64,000 nucleotides of DNA from Roseburia_C sp031555935. Lineage in GTDB: Bacteria > Bacillota > Clostridia > Lachnospirales > Lachnospiraceae. Under the pieces are notes generated by a model, which was not told where the DNA came from, made no database searches, and saw nothing but the letters and a program-made list of their open reading frames with translations. Below, piece by piece: positions 51,460 to 59,660 of the stretch. The stretch is taken from positions 1 through 64,000 of the forward strand of contig JAVBTX010000008.1 in the NCBI GenBank assembly GCA_031555935.1, read 5' to 3'. Numbering within the stretch: position 1 is the stretch's first letter; each line of letters starts with the position of its first letter. Both the position numbers and the translations under genes were made by a program.

Positions 51460-52389
51460 ATGGAGAAAAAACAACAAGAAAGCTTTATCATGTTACCAAC
51501 AGTAGACTTTTGTTTCAAAGAGCTGATGCAGAATGCCAAGGTGCGAAAAGGTTTTGTCGCCGCATTATTAAAAATCAGCCCCGAAAAAATTGAAGCAACT
51601 ACCCTATTACCAACCATCATGGACCGTCATTATATTGATGATAAGCTATGCATCTTAGATGTCCGTGTGCAGCTAGTTAATAAAACCCAGCTAGATTTGG
51701 AAATGCAAGTGAGCTATTTTGCATACTGGGATAAGCGTGTGCTGTTTTATTTAAGCAAGATGTATGCGGAACAGATAGCAATGGGGGATGATTATGACAG
51801 TCTGGAGAAGTGTATTCATGTCAGTATTTTAGATTTTATTCAATTCCCAAATGATAAGGAATGCTACCGGACAATTCATTTACGTGATGATAAAACGGGA
51901 GAGCTTTATTCAGATAAGCTGGAGATTCAGGTGTTGGAATTGAAGAAGTTGCCGGGAGAAGTGAAAACTGGCGAAGATATCATAACGTGGATGAAATTTT
52001 TCAGTGGAAAGAGCAAGGAGGAATTCAAACGTATGGCGAAGACAAACGAATATGTAGACGAAGCATACCAAGCATTGATGAAACTGAGTGCAGATGAGCG
52101 AAAGAAATTGGAATATGAAGCGAGAGAAAAAGCAGTGCGAGATTATAATTCGCAGATGAGAAGTGCGGAGAAGCGCGGGATAGATTTAGGCAAACAACAA
52201 GGAATACAACAAGGAATACAACAAGGAATACAGCACGGAATAGAGTCCTTAATAAAATTCGGTCAAGAACTTGGAGTATCAGATGGTAAAATTATCCAAA
52301 AATTAATCACTGACTTTAATGTCACAAGTGAACAGGCGGGTACGTATCTAAGTGAATATTCAAAGAGCGGCCATCAAGTGGAAAAATAA
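51460..52389 (+). CDS. Rpn family recombination-promoting nuclease (PD-(D/E)XK)
   Basis: 309 residues, ATG near AGGAAAGG. The N-terminal nuclease domain has TVDFCFKELM, then DDKLCILDVRVQLVNKTQ and LDLEMQVSYFAYWDKRVLFY (D...E-x-Q active-site pattern). The middle includes KSKEEFKRMAKTNEYVDEAY, as in transposase_31/PF12784 proteins. Near residues 245-260 is GKQQGIQQGIQQGIQHGIES, encoded by 12-bp tandem repeats. RpnA-type proteins are calcium-stimulated DNases that promote RecA-independent recombination. Such genes are common and mobile in Lachnospiraceae. No RecN/HNH partner is near. Confidence 0.88.
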   Translation: MEKKQQESFIMLPTVDFCFKELMQNAKVRKGFVAALLKISPEKIEATTLLPTIMDRHYIDDKLCILDVRVQLVNKTQLDLEMQVSYFAYWDKRVLFYLSKMYAEQIAMGDDYDSLEKCIHVSILDFIQFPNDKECYRTIHLRDDKTGELYSDKLEIQVLELKKLPGEVKTGEDIITWMKFFSGKSKEEFKRMAKTNEYVDEAYQALMKLSADERKKLEYEAREKAVRDYNSQMRSAEKRGIDLGKQQGIQQGIQQGIQHGIESLIKFGQELGVSDGKIIQKLITDFNVTSEQAGTYLSEYSKSGHQVEK

Positions 52390-52405
52390 TTAAAGGCAAC
52401 GTCGC

Positions 52406-52468
52406 GATGAAGTGTACCAAGCATTGATGAAACGGAGTGCAGGTGAGCGAAAGAAATTAGACTATATG
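52406..52468 (+). pseudogene. Fragment of a second Rpn gene copy
   Basis: 63 nt that translate to DEVYQALMKRSAGERKKLDY, matching 52057-52119 inside the complete Rpn gene (DEAYQALMKLSADERKKLEY). It lies 14 bp after that gene's stop. It is a relic of a tandem duplication or of recombination between Rpn paralogues. Confidence 0.75.
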
Positions 52469-52483
52469 CACAGTAAATATAGG

Positions 52484-52526
52484 CAGTCGGTGGTTTTCTT
52501 AGATAGAAAATCATCGGCTGTTTTAT
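52484..52526 (+). terminator. Rho-independent terminator
   Basis: A 16-bp stem using G-T wobbles, CAGTCGGTGGTTTTCT (52484-52499) with AGAAAATCATCGGCTG (52505-52520), a five-base loop, then TTTTATT. Confidence 0.7.
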
Positions 52527-52565
52527 TCTCTGAGGAATTTGAGCTCATACTATTCATTTTTTCTA

Positions 52566-52600
52566 TTGACAAATGAATGAATATATGATTAGATATTCAT
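52566..52600 (+). promoter_or_regulatory. Metal-efflux promoter with ArsR/SmtB-like dyad operator
   Basis: TTGACA (52566-52571) is followed by the dyad ATGAATAT (52577-52584) / ATATTCAT (52593-52600) across the spacer and -10 region. ArsR/SmtB/CadC repressors bind AT-rich dyads of this kind, with TGAA/TTCA half-sites, at promoters of metal-efflux ATPases. No arsR-type gene is adjacent. Confidence 0.55.
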
Positions 52601-52643
52601 ATGAAGAACAAATCATATAAAGACTATTGAAGGAGACATAGAT

Positions 52644-54668
52644 ATGGGAACAAATCATAACGAGAACGAACATGAGCACGACGACTGCTGTTTCGAGAAT
52701 GAACATGAACACAGCGACTGTTGTTGCAAGAACGAACATGAGCATGGCGACGACCATGATGACAGCAGTTGTTCATCATCTGGCTGTCACTGCGGTGAAA
52801 ATCTGGCAGTGCAGCCAGAAGCAGAAAAAGAAGAAAATGACCTACCGAAAATTATTATCGGAACCACAGTATTTGCCGCAGGAATAGTAGTAAGTAGATT
52901 TTTGGGGCTAGAGATACCCGGAATTATATTATACGTAATAGCCTATCTAATCCTAGGCAGTGAAATATTATTAAAATCAGTAAAAGGGATACTTCGTGGT
53001 GAAGTATTTGACGAAAATTTTTTAATGAGTATCGCTACCCTTGGTGCCTTTGTAATCGGCGAATACCCAGAGGCGGTTGGCGTAATGTTATTTTACCGCG
53101 TTGGTGAGTGGTTCGAAGACCGGGCAGTCGCAAAGAGCCGCAGTCAGATATTAGAAGCCATTGATATGCGCCCAGAAACCGTAAATATCATTAGTGGAAA
53201 TAATATTGAAGTAATACCAGCAGAGTCAGCTCAGATTGGGCAAATCATGCAGGTTCGTCCCGGTGAGCGAATTCCGCTCGATGGAATCGTTGCATCAGGC
53301 GAAAGCCGAATTGATACCTCACCAGTCACCGGTGAACCAGTTCCAGTCAGCGTAACCAAAGGTCAGAAAGTATTGTCCGGTTGCGTCAACACCAGTGGCT
53401 TACTAACAATAGAAATAACCAACACGCTGGAAAACTCACTCGTAACAAAAATATTAGATTCGGTAGAAAATGCCGCCAATCACAAACCAGTTATGGAGAA
53501 ATTCATCACCAGATTTGCCCGAGTATATACCCCATTTGTCGTGATTCTGGCATTGGCAACCGCAATCATTCCGTCCTTAATAACCGGCGACTGGTATCAT
53601 TGGACCTATACCGCCCTAACCTTCTTGGTAATCAGTTGCCCATGTGCCCTAGTGCTAAGTGTTCCGCTAGCATTCTTCGCCGCCATCGGAGCTGGTTCCA
53701 AGTTCGGTGTTCTATTTAAGGGCGGCTCGGCAATCGAAGCATTAGGAAAAGTAAAAGCAGTTGTAATGGACAAAACAGGAACCATCACCAAAGGCAACTT
53801 TGTTCTTCAAAAAACATTACCAGCCCCAGGCTTCACCGCTGAAACATTACTACAAAACTGTGCCGAAGCTGAGCAAAACTCAACCCATCCAATCGCCGTC
53901 AGCATTGTAACGGCCGCAAAAGAACAAGGACTTCTCCTAAAGACACCGACCGCAGTCCAGGAAACCGCCGGAAAAGGCATCAATGCAACAGTAGGCGAAG
54001 CAGAAATCCTCTGCGGCAACAAAGCCCTAATGACCGCAAACAACATTACCATAATAAATGATGAAGCCAGTACTTATGGCACTATTGTATACGTTGCAGT
54101 TAACGGAGCCTATGCCGGTCAACTTATCATCTCCGACACCATCAAAGACGACGCACACCCAGCAATCCAATTCTTACAAAAGAGGAATCTAAAAACCGTA
54201 ATGCTCACCGGTGATGCGCAGGAAAATGCTGAATACGTCGGAAAACAACTTGGCATCGACAAAATATATGCCAAATTATTACCAGAAGATAAACTAAACT
54301 GTCTGGAACAAATCCGTGCCGAATGGGGCAGTGTCATATTCGTTGGTGACGGCATCAATGATGCCCCAGTCCTAGCCGGAGCCGATGTCGGTGCGGCGAT
54401 GGGCAGCGGAGCCGATGCCGCGGTAGAAGCCGCCGATGTAGTATTTATGAACTCTAATATGGAAGCAATTCCGCAAGCGATATCCCTAGCTGGCCGCACG
54501 AGCAAGATAGCGATGCAAAATGTTGTGATTGCGTTGGTAATCAAGGCATTAATTATGATTCTTGGGTTGGCTGGGTTTGCGAATATGTGGTGGGCGGTCT
54601 TTGCGGATACGGGGGTCGCTGTAATATGTATACTTAATTCAATTCGGTTGTTATATCATAAAAAATAA
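52644..54668 (+). CDS. Heavy-metal P1B-type ATPase (Zn/Cd/Co efflux) with His/Cys-rich N-terminus
   Basis: 674 residues, ATG after GAAGGAG. The first 60 residues form a His/Glu/Asp/Cys-rich metal-binding tail (repeats of NEHEHDDCC type) in place of a folded HMA domain. The core has the TGE actuator motif SPVTGEPVPV, the CPC metal site at C332-P-C334, the phosphorylation site D376-K-T-G-T, HP in STHPIAV and GDGINDAPVL. CPC plus this tail fits CadA/ZntA-like export of divalent soft metals. It is monocistronic behind a dyad operator. Confidence 0.93.
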   Translation: MGTNHNENEHEHDDCCFENEHEHSDCCCKNEHEHGDDHDDSSCSSSGCHCGENLAVQPEAEKEENDLPKIIIGTTVFAAGIVVSRFLGLEIPGIILYVIAYLILGSEILLKSVKGILRGEVFDENFLMSIATLGAFVIGEYPEAVGVMLFYRVGEWFEDRAVAKSRSQILEAIDMRPETVNIISGNNIEVIPAESAQIGQIMQVRPGERIPLDGIVASGESRIDTSPVTGEPVPVSVTKGQKVLSGCVNTSGLLTIEITNTLENSLVTKILDSVENAANHKPVMEKFITRFARVYTPFVVILALATAIIPSLITGDWYHWTYTALTFLVISCPCALVLSVPLAFFAAIGAGSKFGVLFKGGSAIEALGKVKAVVMDKTGTITKGNFVLQKTLPAPGFTAETLLQNCAEAEQNSTHPIAVSIVTAAKEQGLLLKTPTAVQETAGKGINATVGEAEILCGNKALMTANNITIINDEASTYGTIVYVAVNGAYAGQLIISDTIKDDAHPAIQFLQKRNLKTVMLTGDAQENAEYVGKQLGIDKIYAKLLPEDKLNCLEQIRAEWGSVIFVGDGINDAPVLAGADVGAAMGSGADAAVEAADVVFMNSNMEAIPQAISLAGRTSKIAMQNVVIALVIKALIMILGLAGFANMWWAVFADTGVAVICILNSIRLLYHKK

Positions 54669-54711
54669 TGTGTTTGATGGGTGGAACTATACGGCAACGA
54701 CAGCTTGCCTC

Positions 54712-54919
54712 CCGCGGTTTGATTTTGCTCCGCTGTCCGGACATAAGAGCTTCTAAGTATCCTGACATTTATATATGTGAATCCGTCCGTAAACGCCTTA
54801 GAGACGCCATCCGTGGCGTCCTGCGGCTTGCCCCGACTTCCATGTCGGGGCATTACTAGTTTTACGACGGGATACTAAGAAGCTCTAATGTCCTCCCAAG
54901 TCACAAAATCGAACCGCGG
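54712..54919. repeat. 208-bp imperfect palindrome
   Basis: Outer arms begin CCGCGGTTTGATTTTG (54712-54727) and end CAAAATCGAACCGCGG (54904-54919). Further in, GGACATAAGAGCTTCTAAGT (54739-54758) matches ACTAAGAAGCTCTAATGTCC (54873-54892) in reverse complement with small gaps. The centre holds two smaller hairpins, GACGCCATCCGTGGCGTC (54803-54820) and TGCCCCGACTTCCATGTCGG plus GGCA (54829-54852). No gene is supported here. Confidence 0.7.
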
Positions 54920-55010
54920 AAGCCAATCTGTCCCTCCACACAGTGGCTCCCTTCACAACAAAGATTTTGCATTGAAAAAATATACTTAGAGAAGCCAAAA
55001 CATAGAGGAA

Positions 55011-55165
55011 CGAAGACGGCACCCCGCCAATTTTTCTGACTTTTGCACGATGGAGCCGAGACAAAATAAACTCGTGAAGCCTTTGCTGAAACGAGTTTAT
55101 GTTTTGCTTTGGCTCGGCGGAATGCTTCGTGCAACGGAAGAAAAATTGGCGGGGTGCCGTCTTCG
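55011..55165. repeat. 155-bp palindrome with 27-bp perfect arms
   Basis: 55011-55037 is the exact reverse complement of 55139-55165 (CGAAGACGGCACCCCGCC in the left arm). The interior continues pairing: GAGCCGAG with GGCTCGGC, CAAAATAAACTCGT with ACGAGTTTATGTTTTG, and GCACGA with TCGTGC. The whole segment can fold into one long stem. It lies 21 bp beyond the aldo-keto reductase gene's 3' end. It looks like an extragenic palindromic or MITE-like element. Confidence 0.75.
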
Positions 55166-55185
55166 TTTTCACTGTGTTATGGGTT

Positions 55186-56181
55186 TTACCCTAATGAAAT
55201 TTTATCAATCTCCAATAATTCTTCTGTCGTAAAACTCGTGTGCCCCACAATCTCAAGATTATCTAATAGCTGCGAAACCCTCGAAGCCCCAGCCAGCACC
55301 GACGTAACTTCACCGTCCTTTAGAATCCAGCTTAATGCCATCTGCGCCAACGTCTGGCCACGTTTCTTAGCGACTTCATTCAACGCCCGAATCTGCTCAA
55401 GCTTTTTCTCGGTTAAAGCCCCTTCGCCTAAGAACCGTCCATCGGTACGAATCCGACTATCCGCAGGAATACCATTCAAGTAACGGTCGGTCAGCATACC
55501 CTGAGCTAAAGGCGAAAAAGCAATAATACCTTTACCTTCTGCCACCGCAGTTTTTTTCAAACCATTATTTTCAATCCCCCGGTCAAAAATAGAATATCGG
55601 TTCTGGTTAATCACGAAGGGACACTTTAAGTCATTTAGAATGGCTGTAGCTTTTGAAAGCGTCTCGCCGTCATAATTAGAAATACCAGCATAAAGCGCCT
55701 TGCCGCTGTGCACGATTGAAGCTAAAGTGCCCATCGTTTCTTCAAGTGGCGTTTCAGGGTCCATGCGATGATGGTAGAAAATGTCAACATAATCTAAGCC
55801 AAGCCGCTGTAAGCTCTGGTCCAAGCTGGCGATTAAATACTTGCGGCTGCCAAAGTCACCGTAAGGTCCGGGCCACATTTCGTAGCCGGCTTTGGTGCTG
55901 ATAATTAGCTCATCGCGGTAAGCGTCGAGGCCATCCTTTAAGATTTGCCCAAAGTTGCGTTCGGCACTGCCCGGTGCCGGGCCATAGTTGTTGGCTAGGT
56001 CGAAGTGGGTAATGCCGCGGTCGAAAGCGGTAAAACACATATCCTTCATGTTCTGGTAAACGCCGGTATCGCCAAAGTTGTGCCATAAGCCTAAAGAAAC
56101 GATTGGCAGCTTAAGACCGCTTTTACCACAACGGTTATATTGCATCGAATCATAACGATGTTCTGATGGTGTGTAAGACAT
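55186..56181 (-). CDS. Aldo/keto reductase (YghZ-like)
   Basis: 331 residues, ATG at 56181 after AAGGAGG. It has CGKSGLKLPIVSLGLWHNFG, the catalytic Asp/Tyr region THFDLANNYGPAPGSAERNF, the STKAGY strand with catalytic Lys, DIFYHHRMDPETPLEE with the active-site His, and a C-terminal NADPH-binding region (ILKDGEVTSVLAGASRVSQL). This resembles the L-glyceraldehyde 3-phosphate reductase subgroup. It detoxifies or reduces small aldehydes using NADPH. It is transcribed divergently from spoIIE. Confidence 0.92.
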   Translation of the reverse strand: MSYTPSEHRYDSMQYNRCGKSGLKLPIVSLGLWHNFGDTGVYQNMKDMCFTAFDRGITHFDLANNYGPAPGSAERNFGQILKDGLDAYRDELIISTKAGYEMWPGPYGDFGSRKYLIASLDQSLQRLGLDYVDIFYHHRMDPETPLEETMGTLASIVHSGKALYAGISNYDGETLSKATAILNDLKCPFVINQNRYSIFDRGIENNGLKKTAVAEGKGIIAFSPLAQGMLTDRYLNGIPADSRIRTDGRFLGEGALTEKKLEQIRALNEVAKKRGQTLAQMALSWILKDGEVTSVLAGASRVSQLLDNLEIVGHTSFTTEELLEIDKISLG

Positions 56182-56373
56182 AATAAAACCTCCTTGAAAA
56201 AATATTATTTAATAAACATAATCAACAAACATGAAACAAGTATAGCATATTCAAGTGAAAAAAATAGAAAGAATTAACGTCAAAATATTAAAATTCATGA
56301 ACCGCATAGAAAACCGTAAATTCGTCATTCGAACGGAGGAAATGGCGAAAAGTTTTTAAAAACAGTACAAGCG

Positions 56374-56407
56374 TTTGACAAAGATTTTGTTAATCTGACC
56401 GTATAAT
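56374..56407 (+). promoter_or_regulatory. spoIIE promoter with 0A box and 21-bp spacer
   Basis: TTTGACAAA (56374-56382) is the exact reverse complement of the Spo0A box TTTGTCAAA and overlaps TTGACA (56375-56380). TATAAT follows at 56402-56407 after a 21-bp spacer, too long for ordinary sigma-A recognition. The same arrangement (0A box at the -35, 21-bp spacing) is known for Bacillus subtilis spoIIE, where phosphorylated Spo0A activates sigma-A polymerase. Confidence 0.8.
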
Positions 56408-56458
56408 AGCCTTTGCTGTCACCAAAAAGGGGCAGAAGAATGGAGGTTATTATGTGAA

Positions 56459-58294
56459 ATGAAAAGACAAACAACAAAACAAATCGTACTGTCACTGCTT
56501 GGACTGGTGATGTGCAAAGTGACCTTTGCGGGTTGCTTTCCAATGATTCCGGCTTATTTTGCGGCCGTGTATTTAGAAGGAACCGGGCGAACGCTGCTTA
56601 CCATTTTAATGTTTGTGGGAATGGCAGTATTTTTACCAATGACGGAAATGGTCAAATATGCGATGGCATTAATCACCATCGTGGTAGTGGTCCGTTTGGC
56701 GGAGTGGGCGAATAAGGGGTGTTTTACATGGGTAGGCGCATTAGCGGCTGGTGGTGCAACATCCATTATTAGCATTTTTGGCGGATTTATGAACTATAAA
56801 AATCAAACAACAATGATTGCGGGACTGCTAGAGGGAATGTTTGTATTTGGGGCAACAATGGTCATCAGCAGATTGATACATATGGTCTTGGAGTGGCAGC
56901 TCCCCACCGTAGAAGAAACAGCTTCGCCGGAGGGGCGGGAAGTACGGCTAAAAAATTACGCAGAGTCATTTCAAGGGCTGTCCGCCATTTTCAATAAAAT
57001 GAATGCGGAGCATAATGAATTTTCTTCTGAGGAAATGGGGAGAATCCAAAACGAAGTGACCAATCGGATGTGTGCCTCCTGCAATTCGTGCGCATTATGC
57101 TGGGAAACTCCGAGTTCGCCAATGTATGGTTATTTGTCGCAGCTAATCGAATCAATTCGCAGTGCCGGACGGGCGGACCGCGATACACAGTTAAAAATGC
57201 AGGAATACTGTCCGTATATCAATGATATGGTTGAAGAGACGCTGACGGTGTTTGAGCGGGCCAGACTAAATATGGCGTGGTACAATCGTTTGCTGGAAAA
57301 CCGTGAGGTAATCGCGGAGCAATTGGATGCAATGGCATATATCATGGAGGATTGTGCCAGACCAGATGTTGATGTAAGCAGGACTTATCGGGGCAGTTTG
57401 CTGGATTTGAAATATCGTGCCAGAGAGCGGGGCATTAATCTGCGGGAGTCAAAGCTGTATGAACGGCCGGATGGGCGTTTGCAGCTATGCTTAAAGGCGG
57501 ATGCCAAGACCAACTGTGTTTCGGTCAAAGAAATGACCAAAGCGGTGGAGCTGGCATTGGAAAAACCGATGATGCCGCATCGGGATGTCAAAGCATTAAT
57601 CGGAAAAGAAGAAGCGACACTGGTATATGAGGAGGATACGATTTATGAAAGCGTTCAGGGGGTGGCCAGGCTCGTAAAAGATGGAGCGGCTATTTCTGGG
57701 GATAACTTTTCCTTTTTAGAGCGCGAAAGTGGACAAGTTATATTGAGCCTATCGGATGGGATGGGCTCAGGCAGCCGGGCCTGCAAGGAAAGCGAAATGG
57801 TCATTGAATTAATGGAAAAATTCTTAGAAGCTGGCTTTGGCGTGGAGACAGCAATTCGGATGATGAATTCAACGATGGTCATCAAGGGTGAGGATGACTT
57901 ATTTTCGACGGTTGATATCAGTGTGCTGGATTTGTATGACGGCGCATGTGATATTTATAAAATCGGTGCATCGGCAACGTTTATCAAGCATAAAAATGAT
58001 GTAGAATGTATTTTGTCAACGAGTCTGCCGGTGGGTGTGTATCACAAACTGGAAATAGAGCACATCAGGAAGGAGCTGCACGGTGGAGAATTTCTTGTCA
58101 TGGTGACAGATGGTGTGCTAGAATACTTACATGTTCCCCACCCGGAGGAGACAATGCAGGAGATAATCGAAAGTATTGATACGAATAATCCAAGTACCTT
58201 AGCCAAGAAAATATTGGAGCGGGTATTGCTTTTTACGGGGGGAAAAGTGGCGGACGACATGACTGTGTTAGTGTCAGCGTTTTGGGAGAAATAA
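56459..58294 (+). CDS. spoIIE: Stage II sporulation protein E (SpoIIE phosphatase)
   Basis: 611 residues. The N-terminal 145 residues hold about five membrane helices, fewer than the ten of Bacillus SpoIIE (827 residues), so the membrane part is short. A helical regulatory/oligomerisation region follows (about 160-390) with a Cys-rich segment CASCNSCALCW. The PP2C domain (about 400-611) has SLSDGMGSGSRACKESE, STVDISVLDLYDG, and VTDGVLEY, supplying the metal-binding acidic residues. It dephosphorylates SpoIIAA to free sigma-F in the forespore. GGAGG (56442-56446) is 12 nt from this ATG; an ATG-TGA start-stop at 56452-56457 lies between. Confidence 0.93.
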   Translation: MKRQTTKQIVLSLLGLVMCKVTFAGCFPMIPAYFAAVYLEGTGRTLLTILMFVGMAVFLPMTEMVKYAMALITIVVVVRLAEWANKGCFTWVGALAAGGATSIISIFGGFMNYKNQTTMIAGLLEGMFVFGATMVISRLIHMVLEWQLPTVEETASPEGREVRLKNYAESFQGLSAIFNKMNAEHNEFSSEEMGRIQNEVTNRMCASCNSCALCWETPSSPMYGYLSQLIESIRSAGRADRDTQLKMQEYCPYINDMVEETLTVFERARLNMAWYNRLLENREVIAEQLDAMAYIMEDCARPDVDVSRTYRGSLLDLKYRARERGINLRESKLYERPDGRLQLCLKADAKTNCVSVKEMTKAVELALEKPMMPHRDVKALIGKEEATLVYEEDTIYESVQGVARLVKDGAAISGDNFSFLERESGQVILSLSDGMGSGSRACKESEMVIELMEKFLEAGFGVETAIRMMNSTMVIKGEDDLFSTVDISVLDLYDGACDIYKIGASATFIKHKNDVECILSTSLPVGVYHKLEIEHIRKELHGGEFLVMVTDGVLEYLHVPHPEETMQEIIESIDTNNPSTLAKKILERVLLFTGGKVADDMTVLVSAFWEK

Positions 58295-58295
58295 C

Positions 58296-59660
58296 ATGAT
58301 TGAAAAGATAAAAGCCAATCTGGAAAAATATCATATGATAGAAAATGGCGATACTGTCATTGTGGGCGTATCTGGCGGGGCGGACTCTGTCTGTTTACTG
58401 ATGGTTTTAAAAGAATTGCAGCAGGAAATGGACATTACCCTCCGCGTGGTTCACATCGAGCATGGCGTGCGCGGGGCAGATAGTGAAAGCGATGCCAAAT
58501 TCGTGATGACATTGTGCGAGCGCCTGAACGTACCTTGTACTGAGGTAGCTTTTGATGTGCCAAAGTTAGCCAGGGAGCAGGGGCAATCGGTCGAAGAGAT
58601 GGGGCGGATACTGCGCTATCAGGTATTTGAAGCGGAAGCGGCGAAGGAAAAAAGTGGCAAGATAGCAGTTGCTCACAACCAGAATGATAATGCTGAGACG
58701 ATGCTGCACCATTTTGCGCGCGGCAGTGGCTTGCAGGGGCTGGCTGGAATCCCGCCGGTTCGCGGTGTGATAATTCGTCCGCTGCTGGTGGTGGAGCGGG
58801 CGGAAATAGAGCGCTATTTAGCCGAGGCAGGGCAGGAATATTGTACGGATGCAACGAATTTTGAACCACTGTATACCCGCAATCGTATTCGTGGTGAGGT
58901 GATTCCGGTTTTACAAGAGGTAAATGCCGGGGCAATTGCTCATATGGGGCAGGCCGCCGAGGTGCTTCGAAAAACCGTTGAATATATGGATACCCAAGTG
59001 GCAGAGCTGGAAGAATTAGCGGTGACATATCGAGGGAAAGGTGCGCTGCTAGATGCAAAAAAGATGCAAAATGTGCCTGAAATCTTACAAAGTATGTTAA
59101 TCCACCTTGTGCTTGAACGTTGCAGCGGCAGCAGTAAGGATATTGGTGAAATTCATATCAACATGATTCTGGCTCTGTTTGCCAAACAAGTAGGGCGGCA
59201 AGTGATGCTTCCATACGAGCTGGTGGCGAACCGTGTCTATGAGGGAATCTGTATCCAGACGGAAGAAAACGAAAAGAAAGCACCCGCAAGTACAGCACTA
59301 GCGGGAAATCCCGATTATACCTGTCGGATAATTGATTGTACCGGGGAAGAAAAAGAATTTCCGAAAAAAAAGTATACGAAATGGTTGGATTATGATAAGA
59401 TAGAAGATAGCCTTTGTGTGAGAAACCGCCAACCGGGAGACTACTTTTGGCTGGAAGAGCAGGGACATTCAAAACGATTAAAACAGTATTTTGTCGATAA
59501 TAAGATACCACAGGAAATGCGTGAACAGATTCCGCTCATTGCGGATGGCGCACATATTGCCTGGATTGTCGGGTATCGTCTGAGTGCATATTACAAAGTA
59601 ACAAAACACACAAGAAAAATTCTGGAAATAAGGTACAATGGAGGAAAAGAAGATGAGTGA
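58296..59660 (+). CDS. tilS: tRNA(Ile)-lysidine synthase
   Basis: 454 residues. PP-loop SGGADS at 26-31, VHIEHGVRGADSESDAKFV, AHNQNDNAETMLHHFARGSG (catalytic signature), and YCTDATNFEPLYTRNRIR. The C-terminal substrate-binding domain includes KRLKQYFVDNKIPQEMREQI. It converts the wobble C34 of tRNA-Ile(CAU) to lysidine, an essential step. It begins one base after the spoIIE stop and overlaps hpt by eight bases. Confidence 0.95.
   Translation: MIEKIKANLEKYHMIENGDTVIVGVSGGADSVCLLMVLKELQQEMDITLRVVHIEHGVRGADSESDAKFVMTLCERLNVPCTEVAFDVPKLAREQGQSVEEMGRILRYQVFEAEAAKEKSGKIAVAHNQNDNAETMLHHFARGSGLQGLAGIPPVRGVIIRPLLVVERAEIERYLAEAGQEYCTDATNFEPLYTRNRIRGEVIPVLQEVNAGAIAHMGQAAEVLRKTVEYMDTQVAELEELAVTYRGKGALLDAKKMQNVPEILQSMLIHLVLERCSGSSKDIGEIHINMILALFAKQVGRQVMLPYELVANRVYEGICIQTEENEKKAPASTALAGNPDYTCRIIDCTGEEKEFPKKKYTKWLDYDKIEDSLCVRNRQPGDYFWLEEQGHSKRLKQYFVDNKIPQEMREQIPLIADGAHIAWIVGYRLSAYYKVTKHTRKILEIRYNGGKEDE

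Noticed and set aside
56313..56321. Second Spo0A box upstream of spoIIE (TTCGTCATT)
   Set aside because: Only about six of nine positions match the consensus, which is not above chance in this AT-rich DNA.
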